From: an uncultured Pelosinus sp.
Lineage (GTDB): Bacteria > Bacillota > Negativicutes > Sporomusales > Acetonemataceae
Direction of reading: 5' to 3'
Length of the DNA: 22,017 nucleotides
NCBI GenBank assembly: GCA_900542835.1
Contig: UQPB01000051.1
Span: forward strand, 1-22,017
Every line of letters starts with the position of its first letter. Position 1 is the first letter of the stretch. The translations under genes were made by a program, and so were the position numbers. The notes under the pieces were generated by a model, which worked only from the letters and a program-made list of their open reading frames with translations, was not told the origin of the DNA and did not search any database. Below, piece by piece: positions 14,007-21,981 of this stretch.

Positions 14007-15563
14007 TCATACAATCTTTGTTGTCCAGTCTTCCACATTCCAGACTTCAGTTATCCAGTCCTGATAGAATTCCGGTTCATGCGATACCAGCAAAACAGTT
14101 CCCTTAAACGCCTGCAAAGCTCGCTTCAATTCGTCTTTGGCCTCAAAGTCCAGATGATTGGTCGGTTCATCAAGAACCAGCCAGTTGACATCCTTCTGCA
14201 TCAGCTTGCACAGACGGACTTTGGCGTTTTCGCCCCCCGACAATACCTGCATCTGGCTGGTAATATGCTCGTTGCTCAGGCCGCAGCGGGCAAGCGCAGC
14301 ACGTACTTCAAAATTGGTCATGCCGGGATACTCGTCCCAGACTTCCTCCAGTGCGGTCCTGGTATTATTGCGGACCGATTCCTGTTCAAAATAGCCGGGA
14401 AACAAATAATCGCCCAGTTCAACTTTACCGGCAATAGGCGGAATAATGCCGAGAATCGTCTTCAGCAGTGTCGATTTCCCCAAACCGTTCACGCCGCGAA
14501 TCGCTACTTTCTGGCCCCGCTCCAGCGCAAAGCTGACTGGAGTGGTCAGCGGCTCGTCATAGCCTAGCACCAGATTGTCCGCCTGGACAATAAAACGTCC
14601 GGGCGTGCGGGCTTCGCGGAAACCAAACACCGGTTTCGGCTTTTCCCGCGGTTTTTCCAGCATTTCCATCTTATCCAACCGTTTTTGCCGGCTGTTGGCC
14701 ATGCCGCGGGTGGCAACCCGGGCCTTATTGCGGGCAATAAAATCCTCCAGGCGGTCGACCTCCTGCTGCTGTCGCTCATAGGCGCGCAGTTCCTGATTCT
14801 TCCGCGTTTCATACATCTGCCGGAACTGCTCATAACTGCCGCTGTAACGGGTAAGAACAGCGTTTTCGACATGATAAATCACATTGACTACGGCATTAAG
14901 AAAAGGCAGATCGTGCGAAACCAGGATAAAGGAATTTTCATAAGCCTGCAGATAGCGTTTCAGCCATTCAATGTGTTCGACATCCAGATAGTTTGTCGGC
15001 TCATCCAGAATCAAGATTGCCGGATTTTCGAGCAGCAGCTTGGTCAGCAATACTTTCGTCCGCTGACCGCCGCTAAGATCGGCAACATCGCGATCAAGCC
15101 CGATCTCGCCCAGGCCAAGGCCATTGGCGACTTCTTCGATCTTGGCGTCAATCGTGTAAAAACCGCTGGTTTCAATCAGTTCCTGCAGCTCGCCGACTTC
15201 CTCCATCAGCTGCTCCAACTGCTGCGGTGACGCCTCGCCCATCTTTTCATAGATGGCCAGCATTTCGGCTTCCCAGTCAAACATTTGTTTAAACGCCTCG
15301 CGCAGAGCGTCGCGAATCGTCTTACCCTTTGTCAGCACCGAATGCTGATCAAGATAACCGACCGTCACCCGCTTGGCCCATTCAATCCGGCCTTCGTCCG
15401 GCGGCAGCTGACCAGTGATAATATTTAAGAACGTCGACTTGCCCTCGCCATTGGCTCCGACCAGGCCGACATGCTCGCCTTTAAGCAGACGAAAAGAGGC
15501 GTCCTCCAGAATACGGCGGGCGCCAAAGCCATGGGTCACATGCTCTACTGTTAATATGCTCAT
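14007..15563 (-). CDS. ABC-F family ATPase, YbiT/YkpA-like
   Basis: A 518-residue soluble protein with two ABC ATPase domains and no membrane segments. Walker A motifs are GANGEGKST (36-44) and GVNGLGKST; signatures are LSGGQ (163-167) and LSGGE; Walker B regions are ILDEPTNYLD and VLDEPTNHLD. The linker between the domains is charged and helical (RKNQELRAYERQQQEVDRLE region), as in ribosome-binding ABC-F factors that act at the E-site of stalled ribosomes. The length and motif pattern resemble YbiT/YkpA housekeeping members more than antibiotic-resistance types such as Vga or OptrA. The first Walker A has Glu in place of the usual Ala/Cys (GANGEGKST), a mild oddity. It is a single gene with its own promoter (15599-15627) and terminator (13966-13996). 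AAGGAG precedes the ATG. Confidence 0.93.
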   Translation of the reverse strand: MSILTVEHVTHGFGARRILEDASFRLLKGEHVGLVGANGEGKSTFLNIITGQLPPDEGRIEWAKRVTVGYLDQHSVLTKGKTIRDALREAFKQMFDWEAEMLAIYEKMGEASPQQLEQLMEEVGELQELIETSGFYTIDAKIEEVANGLGLGEIGLDRDVADLSGGQRTKVLLTKLLLENPAILILDEPTNYLDVEHIEWLKRYLQAYENSFILVSHDLPFLNAVVNVIYHVENAVLTRYSGSYEQFRQMYETRKNQELRAYERQQQEVDRLEDFIARNKARVATRGMANSRQKRLDKMEMLEKPREKPKPVFGFREARTPGRFIVQADNLVLGYDEPLTTPVSFALERGQKVAIRGVNGLGKSTLLKTILGIIPPIAGKVELGDYLFPGYFEQESVRNNTRTALEEVWDEYPGMTNFEVRAALARCGLSNEHITSQMQVLSGGENAKVRLCKLMQKDVNWLVLDEPTNHLDFEAKDELKRALQAFKGTVLLVSHEPEFYQDWITEVWNVEDWTTKIV

Positions 15564-15598
15564 GCTGTTCTCCTTGCTGAAAAGTAAAAACTGCTCCT

Positions 15599-15627
15599 AT
15601 TTTAGCGTATGGACGTAAACGCGTCAA
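15599..15627 (-). promoter_or_regulatory. Promoter of the ABC-F gene
   Basis: TTGACG (15627-15622), 17 bases, TAAAAT (15604-15599) on the minus strand. The predicted leader is only about 30 bases, so there is no room for the attenuator found before many antibiotic-responsive ABC-F genes. Confidence 0.72.
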
Positions 15628-15672
15628 GAGTACCGCAAAAGAGAAACAGGGTAATCGCTTGAGAACAGGTAT

Positions 15673-15735
15673 TAAAAGAGATCCCAAAGCGGAACTAGAG
15701 GGAACAGAGAGGACACCGAGGGAGAGCGAAAGGAA
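15673..15735. other. Purine-rich intergenic tract
   Basis: Between hrpB and the ABC-F gene the plus strand is strongly purine-biased, with AGAGGGAACAGAGAGGACAC and GAGGGAGAGCGAAAGGAA. Part of it (CGGTGTCCTCT on the minus strand) recurs at 10042. No hairpin terminator with a U-tract is seen after hrpB. The remaining bases of 15628-15809 show nothing else recognisable. Confidence 0.45.
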
Positions 15736-15809
15736 TGGGTTGCAGCAAAATAGATCTTTACTGTTTCCAGTCGTTACAAAAAGCAACCAGGCCCTATTCT
15801 AAGCGCTCC

Positions 15810-18251
15810 TTACCTGGGTCTTATCCGCTGGGTCGGCGGCGCCTGCAGTGGATCGTCCGGCCAGTAGTGCTTCGGGTAACGGCCCATTAAATCACGTTTA
15901 ACGGCAAAATAGCCTGTCCGCCAAAAGCTGGCTAAATCTTTGGTCACCTGCACCGGCCGCTGCGCCGGCGACAGCAGTTGCAGCGTCAGCGGCACCCGGT
16001 TTTTGCCGATACAGGGAGTGACGGCAAGACCGAACATTGCCTGCAGGCGGACAGCCAGCGCCGGCGCTGCCGGATCGCTATAGTCAATTGCCAGGCTCTG
16101 GCCGCTGGGCACAGTCAGACGGGCAGGCGCATGCAACTCCAGGCTTTGCCGTTGTTCCCAGCTCAACAGGGCTTCCAAAACAGCAGTCAGATTTATACGT
16201 GCTAAGTCGGCCAAACTCTTCAGCCCGTACAGGTAAGGGCCAAGCCACTCGTGCAAAGTCGCCAGCAGTGTCCCGTCAGACCAGTCCGGCCAGCCAGAGT
16301 CCGACAGCCGCATGAAGGCGACACGCTGGCGAAGCTGACAAGCCTGGCGGCTCCAGGGCAGTACCGCCAAACCACTGTCGGCGATCCCTGCCAGCAGGGC
16401 ATCGGAAATGGCCTGCGGCTCCGGTTCGGCCAGCGGCGTCTCCTGCAGCACCAGCGCCGCCAGTCGTTCCAGCCGTCTGGACCGGACTGCCTTGGCTGCT
16501 TTGTCCCAGCTGATATTGCAATCAATCCGGATTGCGCCGGCAAAGTGTCGTCTGATATCGGCCAGCGCTACCGGTGCTGCCAGCAGGATACGGCCCTCTT
16601 CACCTTTGTCGTCAATAGCGGCAATACAAAGATAATCCGCCTGCGCCAGCGGCTGCGGCGCCGCAAAATAACCGCCGCGGCCATTAGCCAGCAGGAAACG
16701 GCCATTGGGACGCCGCTGCGCAATCCGGTCGGGATAGGCAAAGCCAATGACCAAGCCGCACAGCTCAAGATCCGCCCGTACAGGGGCGTTGACAGCAAAA
16801 AGCCGCCGCCAGCGATCCGCCTGCAGTTTTGCCAGCCGATAGCCCTCGGCATTCTGCCGCAAGTATTCCAGCCGCGGCCGCAGGTCAGCGTCAGCACTGC
16901 CGGGAAGACGTTCGCTAAGCAGCGCCGCTGCGTCACAGGCCAATCCTCCCAGCTTCAGCGGCAGCGCCGCCAAAATCATATGCGCCAGGCGTGGGTGCAG
17001 GCCGCTGGCCGCCATCCGCCGGCCATGCGCTGTCACCTTGCCGCCGTCTACAGCGCCGAGCCGCTGCAAAAGCTGTCTGGCCTGCTCCAGGGCCGGTTCC
17101 GGCGGCATATCCAGCCATCTTAGCTCAGCCGGCTCCGCGCCCCAGACAGCCAGCTCCAGTGCCAGGGACGCCAAGTCAGCCTCCAGTATCTCCGGCTTTG
17201 TATATCGTTCCAAACGGGCTTCTGCCGCCTGCGTCCACAGCCGCCAGCAGACTCCCGGTCCCAGCCGGCCGGCACGGCCGCGGCGCTGATCAGCCGCCGC
17301 CTGCGATACGCGAACCGTCTCCAGATGGGTCATCCCCGTACGCGGCGAAAACCGGGACTGCCGCGTCAGGCCGCTGTCAATGACGAGGCTTATACCTTCA
17401 ACAGTCAGACTGGTTTCAGCAATAGCCGTTGCCAGCACGACTTTACGCAGCCCCGGCGGGGCTGGCAGAATTGCCGCATCCTGCGCCGGCGGCGGCAGCC
17501 TGCCGTACAATGGACTGATACAAACCTCGGACGGCAAAGCCCCTGGCTGCCGCAGCAGCGCTTCTACCCGCCGAATCTCAGCCTCGCCTGGCAGAAAAAC
17601 CAAAATACCTCCCGTTTCTGCAGCCAGCGCTTCGGTAACTTTAGCGGCAACAACAGTCTCAAGCGGTTGCAAAACTTCCTGCTGCAGCCAGCAGGTTTTA
17701 ACCGGGTACGACTGCCCCTGACCGGTCAGTACCGGCGCTTCGCCGAGCAATCCGGCCACAGCCGCTCCGTCAAGCGTTGCCGACATAACAAGCAGCCGCA
17801 GTTCAGGCCGAAAAAGCGATTGTGTCTGCAGACAGAGAGCCAGTCCCAGATCGGATTGCAGACTGCGCTCATGAAATTCGTCAAAAATAACGGCGCCTAC
17901 ACCGTTTAGCGCCGGATCGGCCTGGAGCATCCGGGTCAAAATACCTTCGGTAATCACTTCAATGCGGGTTTGCGGTCCCGCCTTGCTGTCCAGGCGAGTC
18001 CGGTAGCCGACGGTCGCGCCAACCTTCTCACCGTATAAGGAAGCCATATAGACGGCAGCTGTTCGCGCCGCCAGCCGGCGCGGCTCCAGCAGCAAAATTT
18101 TGTTGTCCGCGAGCCAGTCCGCGGCCAGCAAGGCCAGCGGCACTCGTGTCGTCTTGCCGGAACCGGGCGGCGCGGTTAAAACCGCCCGGGAGCTTTTGGC
18201 AAGTTCGCCAAGCAGCTTGGGCAATACCTCGTCAACAGGCAGAATACGCAT
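15810..18251 (-). CDS. hrpB: ATP-dependent helicase HrpB
   Basis: An 813-residue DExH-box helicase matching HrpB in length and motif order. Walker A is APPGSGKTT (about 27-35), followed by LLEPRRLAART, ITEGILTRML, DEFHERSLQSDL (124-135), MSATLDG and the motif VI region DQRRGRAGRLGPGVCWRLW. The C-terminal third carries the helicase-associated domain and the HrpB-specific end (KDLASFWRTGYFAVKRDLMG, then RYPKHYWPDDPL). The frame is open to 18398, but GGGAGG six bases before the ATG at 18251 and the family's usual N terminus (MRILPVDEVLPKL) fix the start. HrpB is best known from proteobacteria and its cellular role is poorly defined. Its gene follows the class V aminotransferase-like gene after 116 bases, in which no terminator is seen. 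Confidence 0.93.
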   Translation of the reverse strand: MRILPVDEVLPKLLGELAKSSRAVLTAPPGSGKTTRVPLALLAADWLADNKILLLEPRRLAARTAAVYMASLYGEKVGATVGYRTRLDSKAGPQTRIEVITEGILTRMLQADPALNGVGAVIFDEFHERSLQSDLGLALCLQTQSLFRPELRLLVMSATLDGAAVAGLLGEAPVLTGQGQSYPVKTCWLQQEVLQPLETVVAAKVTEALAAETGGILVFLPGEAEIRRVEALLRQPGALPSEVCISPLYGRLPPPAQDAAILPAPPGLRKVVLATAIAETSLTVEGISLVIDSGLTRQSRFSPRTGMTHLETVRVSQAAADQRRGRAGRLGPGVCWRLWTQAAEARLERYTKPEILEADLASLALELAVWGAEPAELRWLDMPPEPALEQARQLLQRLGAVDGGKVTAHGRRMAASGLHPRLAHMILAALPLKLGGLACDAAALLSERLPGSADADLRPRLEYLRQNAEGYRLAKLQADRWRRLFAVNAPVRADLELCGLVIGFAYPDRIAQRRPNGRFLLANGRGGYFAAPQPLAQADYLCIAAIDDKGEEGRILLAAPVALADIRRHFAGAIRIDCNISWDKAAKAVRSRRLERLAALVLQETPLAEPEPQAISDALLAGIADSGLAVLPWSRQACQLRQRVAFMRLSDSGWPDWSDGTLLATLHEWLGPYLYGLKSLADLARINLTAVLEALLSWEQRQSLELHAPARLTVPSGQSLAIDYSDPAAPALAVRLQAMFGLAVTPCIGKNRVPLTLQLLSPAQRPVQVTKDLASFWRTGYFAVKRDLMGRYPKHYWPDDPLQAPPTQRIRPR

Positions 18252-18367
18252 CCTAGACCTCCCGGAATTTATCCGGCCCGCAGCGGTTTCCGGCAAAAGC
18301 GTCCGCTGCAGACCGAATCCATCTCCGTTATTTTCGCCGTCAGTGCCCGGATTCCTGTCAGACACAT

Positions 18368-19744
18368 TCAGCAAAGATCGGATTGCCGTGACGTACAACC
18401 GCGGTCATCGCGCACTTCCTCGCGATATTTGCGGCCATAATAAGCCGGATCGCCGGCAATGCGCCGGACCGTATGCAAGAATAATTCCGCCTCCCGCATG
18501 GTATTGTACAGGCCCAGGCTGACCCGAACCAGACCGGGAACCGGCGCCTCTGCATGGGTATGCAGAAACTGCAGCTGCTGGTCGTTAATTTTCAGCAGCT
18601 TCTCTACATAGGGATGAGCGCAGAACAAACCGTTGCGCACCGCAATGCCTGCCTCCTGCGCCAGCGCCTGCGCCAGCTCCCCATGCCCAATTCCCTCAAG
18701 CGTAAACGAAACCAGGCTGACCCGCTCCTCACAATCGGCAACACTGTAAAGACGGATGCCGCGGATAGACGCCAATCCGTCGATGATGGCCCCAATCAGC
18801 CTGCTCTCATACTGATGAATCGCGGCTAAATTTTCCGCTTCCAGCACCCGGACAGCGGCGACCAAGGCCGCCACTCCCATCACATTCGGGGTACCGGCTT
18901 CATAGCGGCCGGGCGGGTCATCCCAGTTGATAAACCGGTGTGAAACCAAACCAACCGCACCGCCGCCCCATAACAACGGTTCCGCCTGTGTCAGCTCGCG
19001 GCAGCGGCCGATGAGCACACCGCTGCCGAACGGAGCGTACATTTTATGCGCCGAAAAGGCGAGGAAATCAATACGCTCCGCCGCCTGTCCGTTATTCATG
19101 GCAAATGGCATATGCGGCACCAGTTGCGCGCCATCAACTAATATTTTTGCGCCATAGCGGTGCGCTAACCGGGCAATCGCATGCACAGGATTGACATAAC
19201 CGGTTACGTTTGAGGCACCGGTAACGGTTACCAGCTTTACGCTGCCCCGGTGCTGGCGCAGCTTGTTTTCCAGGCTGTCCAGAGAGACTCTGCCAAAGTT
19301 GTCCAGGCCGGCATACTCGGTGACAAAGTGCCGCCGCCAGGGCAGATCATTGGCTAGATGCTCCATATCCGTAGACAGTACAACCGCGCGTTCATCACCC
19401 GGCGCTAAAACGGCAGCCAGCAGGTTGATTGACTCGGTCGTGCTCTTGGTAAAAATAACATGATCATCGGCAGCGGCGCCGACAAACTTCTTCACAATTT
19501 GGCGCGCCTGCTCATAAAACTCGGAGGTGAGTATCGATTTATAGCCTTTGCCGCGATGCACCGAGGAATACCAGGGAGCAAAGGCGTTGATTTCATCGAT
19601 GACGGCGCAGAAGGGAGGCGTTGTCGCGGCGTTGTCAAAATTGACGGCGGTGACCCGCTCTCCTGTCTGCACAGGCACTAGGGTGTCGGCCCCGACAACC
19701 AGACTGCGCAGCCAGGAGGCGGTTTTAGTGTTCTTCAATTCCAT
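18368..19744 (-). CDS. Class V aminotransferase / cysteine desulfurase-like protein
   Basis: A 458-residue PLP enzyme of the IscS/SufS/Csd superfamily. NFDNAATTPP (about 36-45) and SSVHRGKGY are the family's opening motifs, and TGASNVTG lies mid-domain. FSAHKMYAPFGSG contains the PLP lysine (K234). RYEAGTPN follows. VRNGLFCAHP (about 369-378) places a cysteine (C375) where SufS-type desulfurases have RxGHHCAQP, so persulfide chemistry is possible although the loop differs. An N-terminal extension of about 30 residues precedes the domain. The C terminus ends in a basic, cysteine-containing tail (RGCTSRQSDLC). No iscU, sufU or tRNA-thiolation partner is nearby, so a specialised desulfurase, selenocysteine lyase or other beta-lyase is possible. 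The ATG at 19744 is chosen over the GTG at 19750 because AAGGAG is five bases upstream of it. Confidence 0.85.
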   Translation of the reverse strand: MELKNTKTASWLRSLVVGADTLVPVQTGERVTAVNFDNAATTPPFCAVIDEINAFAPWYSSVHRGKGYKSILTSEFYEQARQIVKKFVGAAADDHVIFTKSTTESINLLAAVLAPGDERAVVLSTDMEHLANDLPWRRHFVTEYAGLDNFGRVSLDSLENKLRQHRGSVKLVTVTGASNVTGYVNPVHAIARLAHRYGAKILVDGAQLVPHMPFAMNNGQAAERIDFLAFSAHKMYAPFGSGVLIGRCRELTQAEPLLWGGGAVGLVSHRFINWDDPPGRYEAGTPNVMGVAALVAAVRVLEAENLAAIHQYESRLIGAIIDGLASIRGIRLYSVADCEERVSLVSFTLEGIGHGELAQALAQEAGIAVRNGLFCAHPYVEKLLKINDQQLQFLHTHAEAPVPGLVRVSLGLYNTMREAELFLHTVRRIAGDPAYYGRKYREEVRDDRGCTSRQSDLC

Positions 19745-19839
19745 CACCACTCCTTCCGGATTAGCCGTGACATACCGGCACAGCCTACTATCAATCTATG
19801 CCGGCCACAAGCTGATGGTTAACCGTGTCGGCAATTGCA

Positions 19840-19886
19840 GGGCATGCAAAAGGACAGGGCTTATTACCCTGTCCTTTTGCATGCCC
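19840..19886. terminator. 20-bp perfect hairpin after the VOC-family gene
   Basis: Perfect arms (19840-19859 and 19867-19886) around a seven-base loop lie 32 bases past the stop of the glyoxalase-fold gene. No T-run follows on the minus strand. It may block exonucleases, end transcription weakly or separate the transporter operon from the class V enzyme gene. Confidence 0.6.
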
Positions 19887-19918
19887 CGCCCGGGGAACCA
19901 CTGCGGCAATGCGGTGTA

Positions 19919-20281
19919 CTAGCGCTGCGGAACAATCTCCAGCCAATATCCGTCAGGATCAGCAATAAAGTAAATTCCCATAGCCGTATTTTCATAACAT
20001 ATGCAGCCCATTTCGGTATGCAGAGCATGCGCGGCGGCAAAGTCATCGACAGTAAATGCCAGATGGATCTCGTTGTCACCGAGATTATAGGGTTCCTGCC
20101 GGTCCTTCAGCCAGGTCAGCTCCAGCTTATGCGGTGTCACGCCATCACCGAGATACACCAGCGTGAAGCCCTCTTTTACAACCCGCCGGCTCTCGCTCAG
20201 ACCTAAAGCCTGCTGATAAAAGCGCAGACTTTTCTCCAGATCCAGAACATTGATATTGTTGTGGGCAAAGATAAACTTCAT
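19919..20281 (-). CDS. Glyoxalase I-like VOC-family metalloprotein
   Basis: A 120-residue protein with two beta-alpha-beta-beta-beta modules, the size of small bacterial lactoylglutathione lyases (about 120-135). The four metal positions of GloA are all filled: H7 (FAHNNINVLD), E54 (HKLELTW), H73 (NEIHLAF) and E115 (YWLEIVP). It should bind Ni, Zn or Co. GloA removes methylglyoxal as a thiol adduct; whether this one is a true glyoxalase or another VOC enzyme cannot be settled. It starts 15 bases after the ABC ATPase gene, so it belongs to the transporter operon, an uncommon partner. AAAGGGG lies eight bases before the ATG. Confidence 0.87.
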   Translation of the reverse strand: MKFIFAHNNINVLDLEKSLRFYQQALGLSESRRVVKEGFTLVYLGDGVTPHKLELTWLKDRQEPYNLGDNEIHLAFTVDDFAAAHALHTEMGCICYENTAMGIYFIADPDGYWLEIVPQR

Positions 20282-20296
20282 CAGAAAAACCCCTTT

Positions 20297-21055
20297 CTAT
20301 AACATGCTTTTAAGGAAGGACTGCGTCCGGGGATGGGCCGGATTGCTGAAAATGGCGGCCGGCTCGCCGGCTTCAACAATCTCTCCCTGATCCATAAACA
20401 CAACCCGGTTCGCCACCTCGCGGGCAAACGCCATTTCGTGGGTCACTACCAGCATGGTCATATGCTCCTCCGCCAACTGCCGCATCGCCTTCAGAACCTC
20501 TCCGGTCAGTTCCGGATCAAGCGCCGAGGTAGGCTCATCAAACAGCATAATATCCGGTTTCATTGCCAGCGCGCGGGCAATAGCGACCCGCTGCTTCTGG
20601 CCGCCTGACAAGCGCGACGGGTAATTGTCGCGCTTGTCAAACAAGCCGACCTTGCGCAACAGTTCCTCTGCCTCCGGCTCAATCTCGTTGCGAGCCACGC
20701 CCTTGACAACCTGGGGCGCCTCGATGACATTTTCAAAAACGGTCAGATGCGGGAACAGATTGAAGGACTGGAATACCATGCCCATCTTTCGGCAAATTGC
20801 CCGCGCCTGCAGTTCCGGCGCATAGATACTCCTGCCGTCGGGTCCGTTTTCCGCCAGCGTCTCCCCCTCAATGGCAATCAGACCGCGGTCAATTGTCTCC
20901 AGGCGGTTGAGACAGCGCAGCAGCGTGCTCTTTCCCGACCCGGACGGACCGATTACGGCAACGACCTCACCCCGTTCAACACTAAGCGAAATTCCCTTTA
21001 ATACTTCCAACTGGTCAAACGCTTTAAATACATCACGTACAACAACCATCGCCAT
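20297..21055 (-). CDS. Polar amino acid ABC transporter, ATP-binding protein
   Basis: A 252-residue cytoplasmic ATPase of the GlnQ/HisP/ArtP type. Walker A is GPSGSGKST (36-44), the Q-loop is MVFQSFNLFPHLTVFENV, the signature LSGGQKQR is at 149-156, Walker B MLFDEP is at 170-175, then SALDPE and the H-loop VVTHEM. FQSFNLFPHLTVFENV is characteristic of amino acid importers. The insert RSIYAPELQARAICRKMG before the Q-loop is of average length. It starts ten bases after the permease stop, with AGGTGA within the gap, so the two are co-translated. The substrate cannot be read from the ATPase. Confidence 0.95.
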   Translation of the reverse strand: MAMVVVRDVFKAFDQLEVLKGISLSVERGEVVAVIGPSGSGKSTLLRCLNRLETIDRGLIAIEGETLAENGPDGRSIYAPELQARAICRKMGMVFQSFNLFPHLTVFENVIEAPQVVKGVARNEIEPEAEELLRKVGLFDKRDNYPSRLSGGQKQRVAIARALAMKPDIMLFDEPTSALDPELTGEVLKAMRQLAEEHMTMLVVTHEMAFAREVANRVVFMDQGEIVEAGEPAAIFSNPAHPRTQSFLKSML

Positions 21056-21065
21056 TTTTCATCAC

Positions 21066-21719
21066 CTACTCATCAAACCTTGCATAGCGTTTTTCCAGAC
21101 GCTCAAACCCCCAGGTCAATACCAGCGTCATCACCAGGTAAAACACGGCTGCCACCAAGAACGGCGTTGTGCTGAAATCGCGCTGCACAATGGTACGGGC
21201 CGTGCGCAGTAAATCATTCATCGCCAGTACATAGATCAGCGAAGTGTCTTTGACCAGCGTAATCGTCTCATTGCTGACAGGCGGCAGCACTCGCTTGACA
21301 ACCTGCGGCAGCACAATGCGCCGCATTGTCTGCAAATAGGTCATACCCAGCGCTTTGGCGCCCTCATACTGGCCGCGATCAATCGACTGAATGCCGGCGC
21401 GGAAAATTTCCGCGAAATAGGCAGCGTAATTCAGGACAAAGGCAATAACCGCCGCCGGAAAATCCGGCAGCCGCACACCGATAACCGGGACGAACGGCAG
21501 GCCAAAATAAATGAATAATAGCTGCAGCATCAACGGCGTTCCCCGCATCAGCCAGATATAGGTTCCGATCGCGCCGCGTACAGCCGGATAACGCGATATC
21601 CGCCCCACTGCCAGCAATAGGCCCAGCGGCAGGGAAAGGACAATCGTAATGAAAAACATCTGCAGGGTAACAACCGTTCCCTCCAGCATTGGTCCTAAAA
21701 TTTCCAGTATGTAATCCAT
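21066..21719 (-). CDS. Polar amino acid ABC transporter, permease
   Basis: A 217-residue integral membrane permease of the His/Glu/Gln/Arg/opine family with about five membrane segments. The EAA loop that docks on the ATPase is EIFRAGIQSIDRGQYEGAKA followed by LGMTYLQTMRRIVLPQ (about 112-148). The N-terminal TGTVVTLQM-like motif appears as EGTVVTLQMF, and WLMRGTPLMLQLLFIYFGLP is typical. A single permease gene implies a homodimer. It is the first gene of the operon, behind a good promoter (21776-21804), and AAGGAGAG precedes the ATG. No substrate-binding protein gene lies in the operon or in the 300 bases upstream, so the binding protein must be elsewhere or absent. Confidence 0.95.
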   Translation of the reverse strand: MDYILEILGPMLEGTVVTLQMFFITIVLSLPLGLLLAVGRISRYPAVRGAIGTYIWLMRGTPLMLQLLFIYFGLPFVPVIGVRLPDFPAAVIAFVLNYAAYFAEIFRAGIQSIDRGQYEGAKALGMTYLQTMRRIVLPQVVKRVLPPVSNETITLVKDTSLIYVLAMNDLLRTARTIVQRDFSTTPFLVAAVFYLVMTLVLTWGFERLEKRYARFDE

Positions 21720-21775
21720 ATCTTCTCTCCTTCGACAATAGCGGCCACGGCCGCATGCGGCAGCGCAGTACTTTC

Positions 21776-21804
21776 ATTATATAATCGCAGGACAGCCATG
21801 TCTA
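21776..21804 (-). promoter_or_regulatory. Promoter of the amino acid ABC transporter operon
   Basis: TAGACA (21804-21799), 17 bases, TATAAT (21781-21776) on the minus strand. The leader of about 50 bases contains the palindrome GCGGCC-AC-GGCCGC (21741-21754), close to the ribosome binding site. Confidence 0.75.
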
Positions 21805-21883
21805 CCCTAACCGCTGTCCGGGCCAGGGTAATCGTTTACATAAGTAAGCAAGAGCGGGCGCGACATTTCATCCAGTTTCCGTA

Positions 21884-21981
21884 TTCGGGACTTCGTATTC
21901 CCGAACCCTGCTGCGTAGCAATGGTCGCTTTTGGCCAAAGCAGAATCCGCTTGTTCCTTTTGGCATTGCCCAAAAAGGAAC
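21884..21981. repeat. Hairpin-rich intergenic region, possible dispersed repeat
   Basis: Two hairpins: TTCGGGA (21884-21890) with TCCCGAA (21899-21905), and GTTCCTTTT (21953-21961) with AAAAGGAAC (21973-21981). Between them is the palindrome TTTGGCCAAA. The style is that of dispersed intergenic repeats. No second copy is present in this window. No gene is supported from 21805 to the right edge. Confidence 0.4.

Noticed and set aside
14007..15563. Antibiotic-resistance ABC-F protein
   Set aside because: Motifs, linker and length fit housekeeping YbiT/YkpA-like members better, and the short leader leaves no room for a drug-responsive attenuator.
16251..17123. Long open frame (290 codons) on the plus strand inside hrpB
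   Set aside because: It is antisense to a fully supported HrpB, has an implausible composition (Gln, Arg and Pro rich) and no ribosome binding site; GC-rich coding DNA often leaves the antisense frame open.
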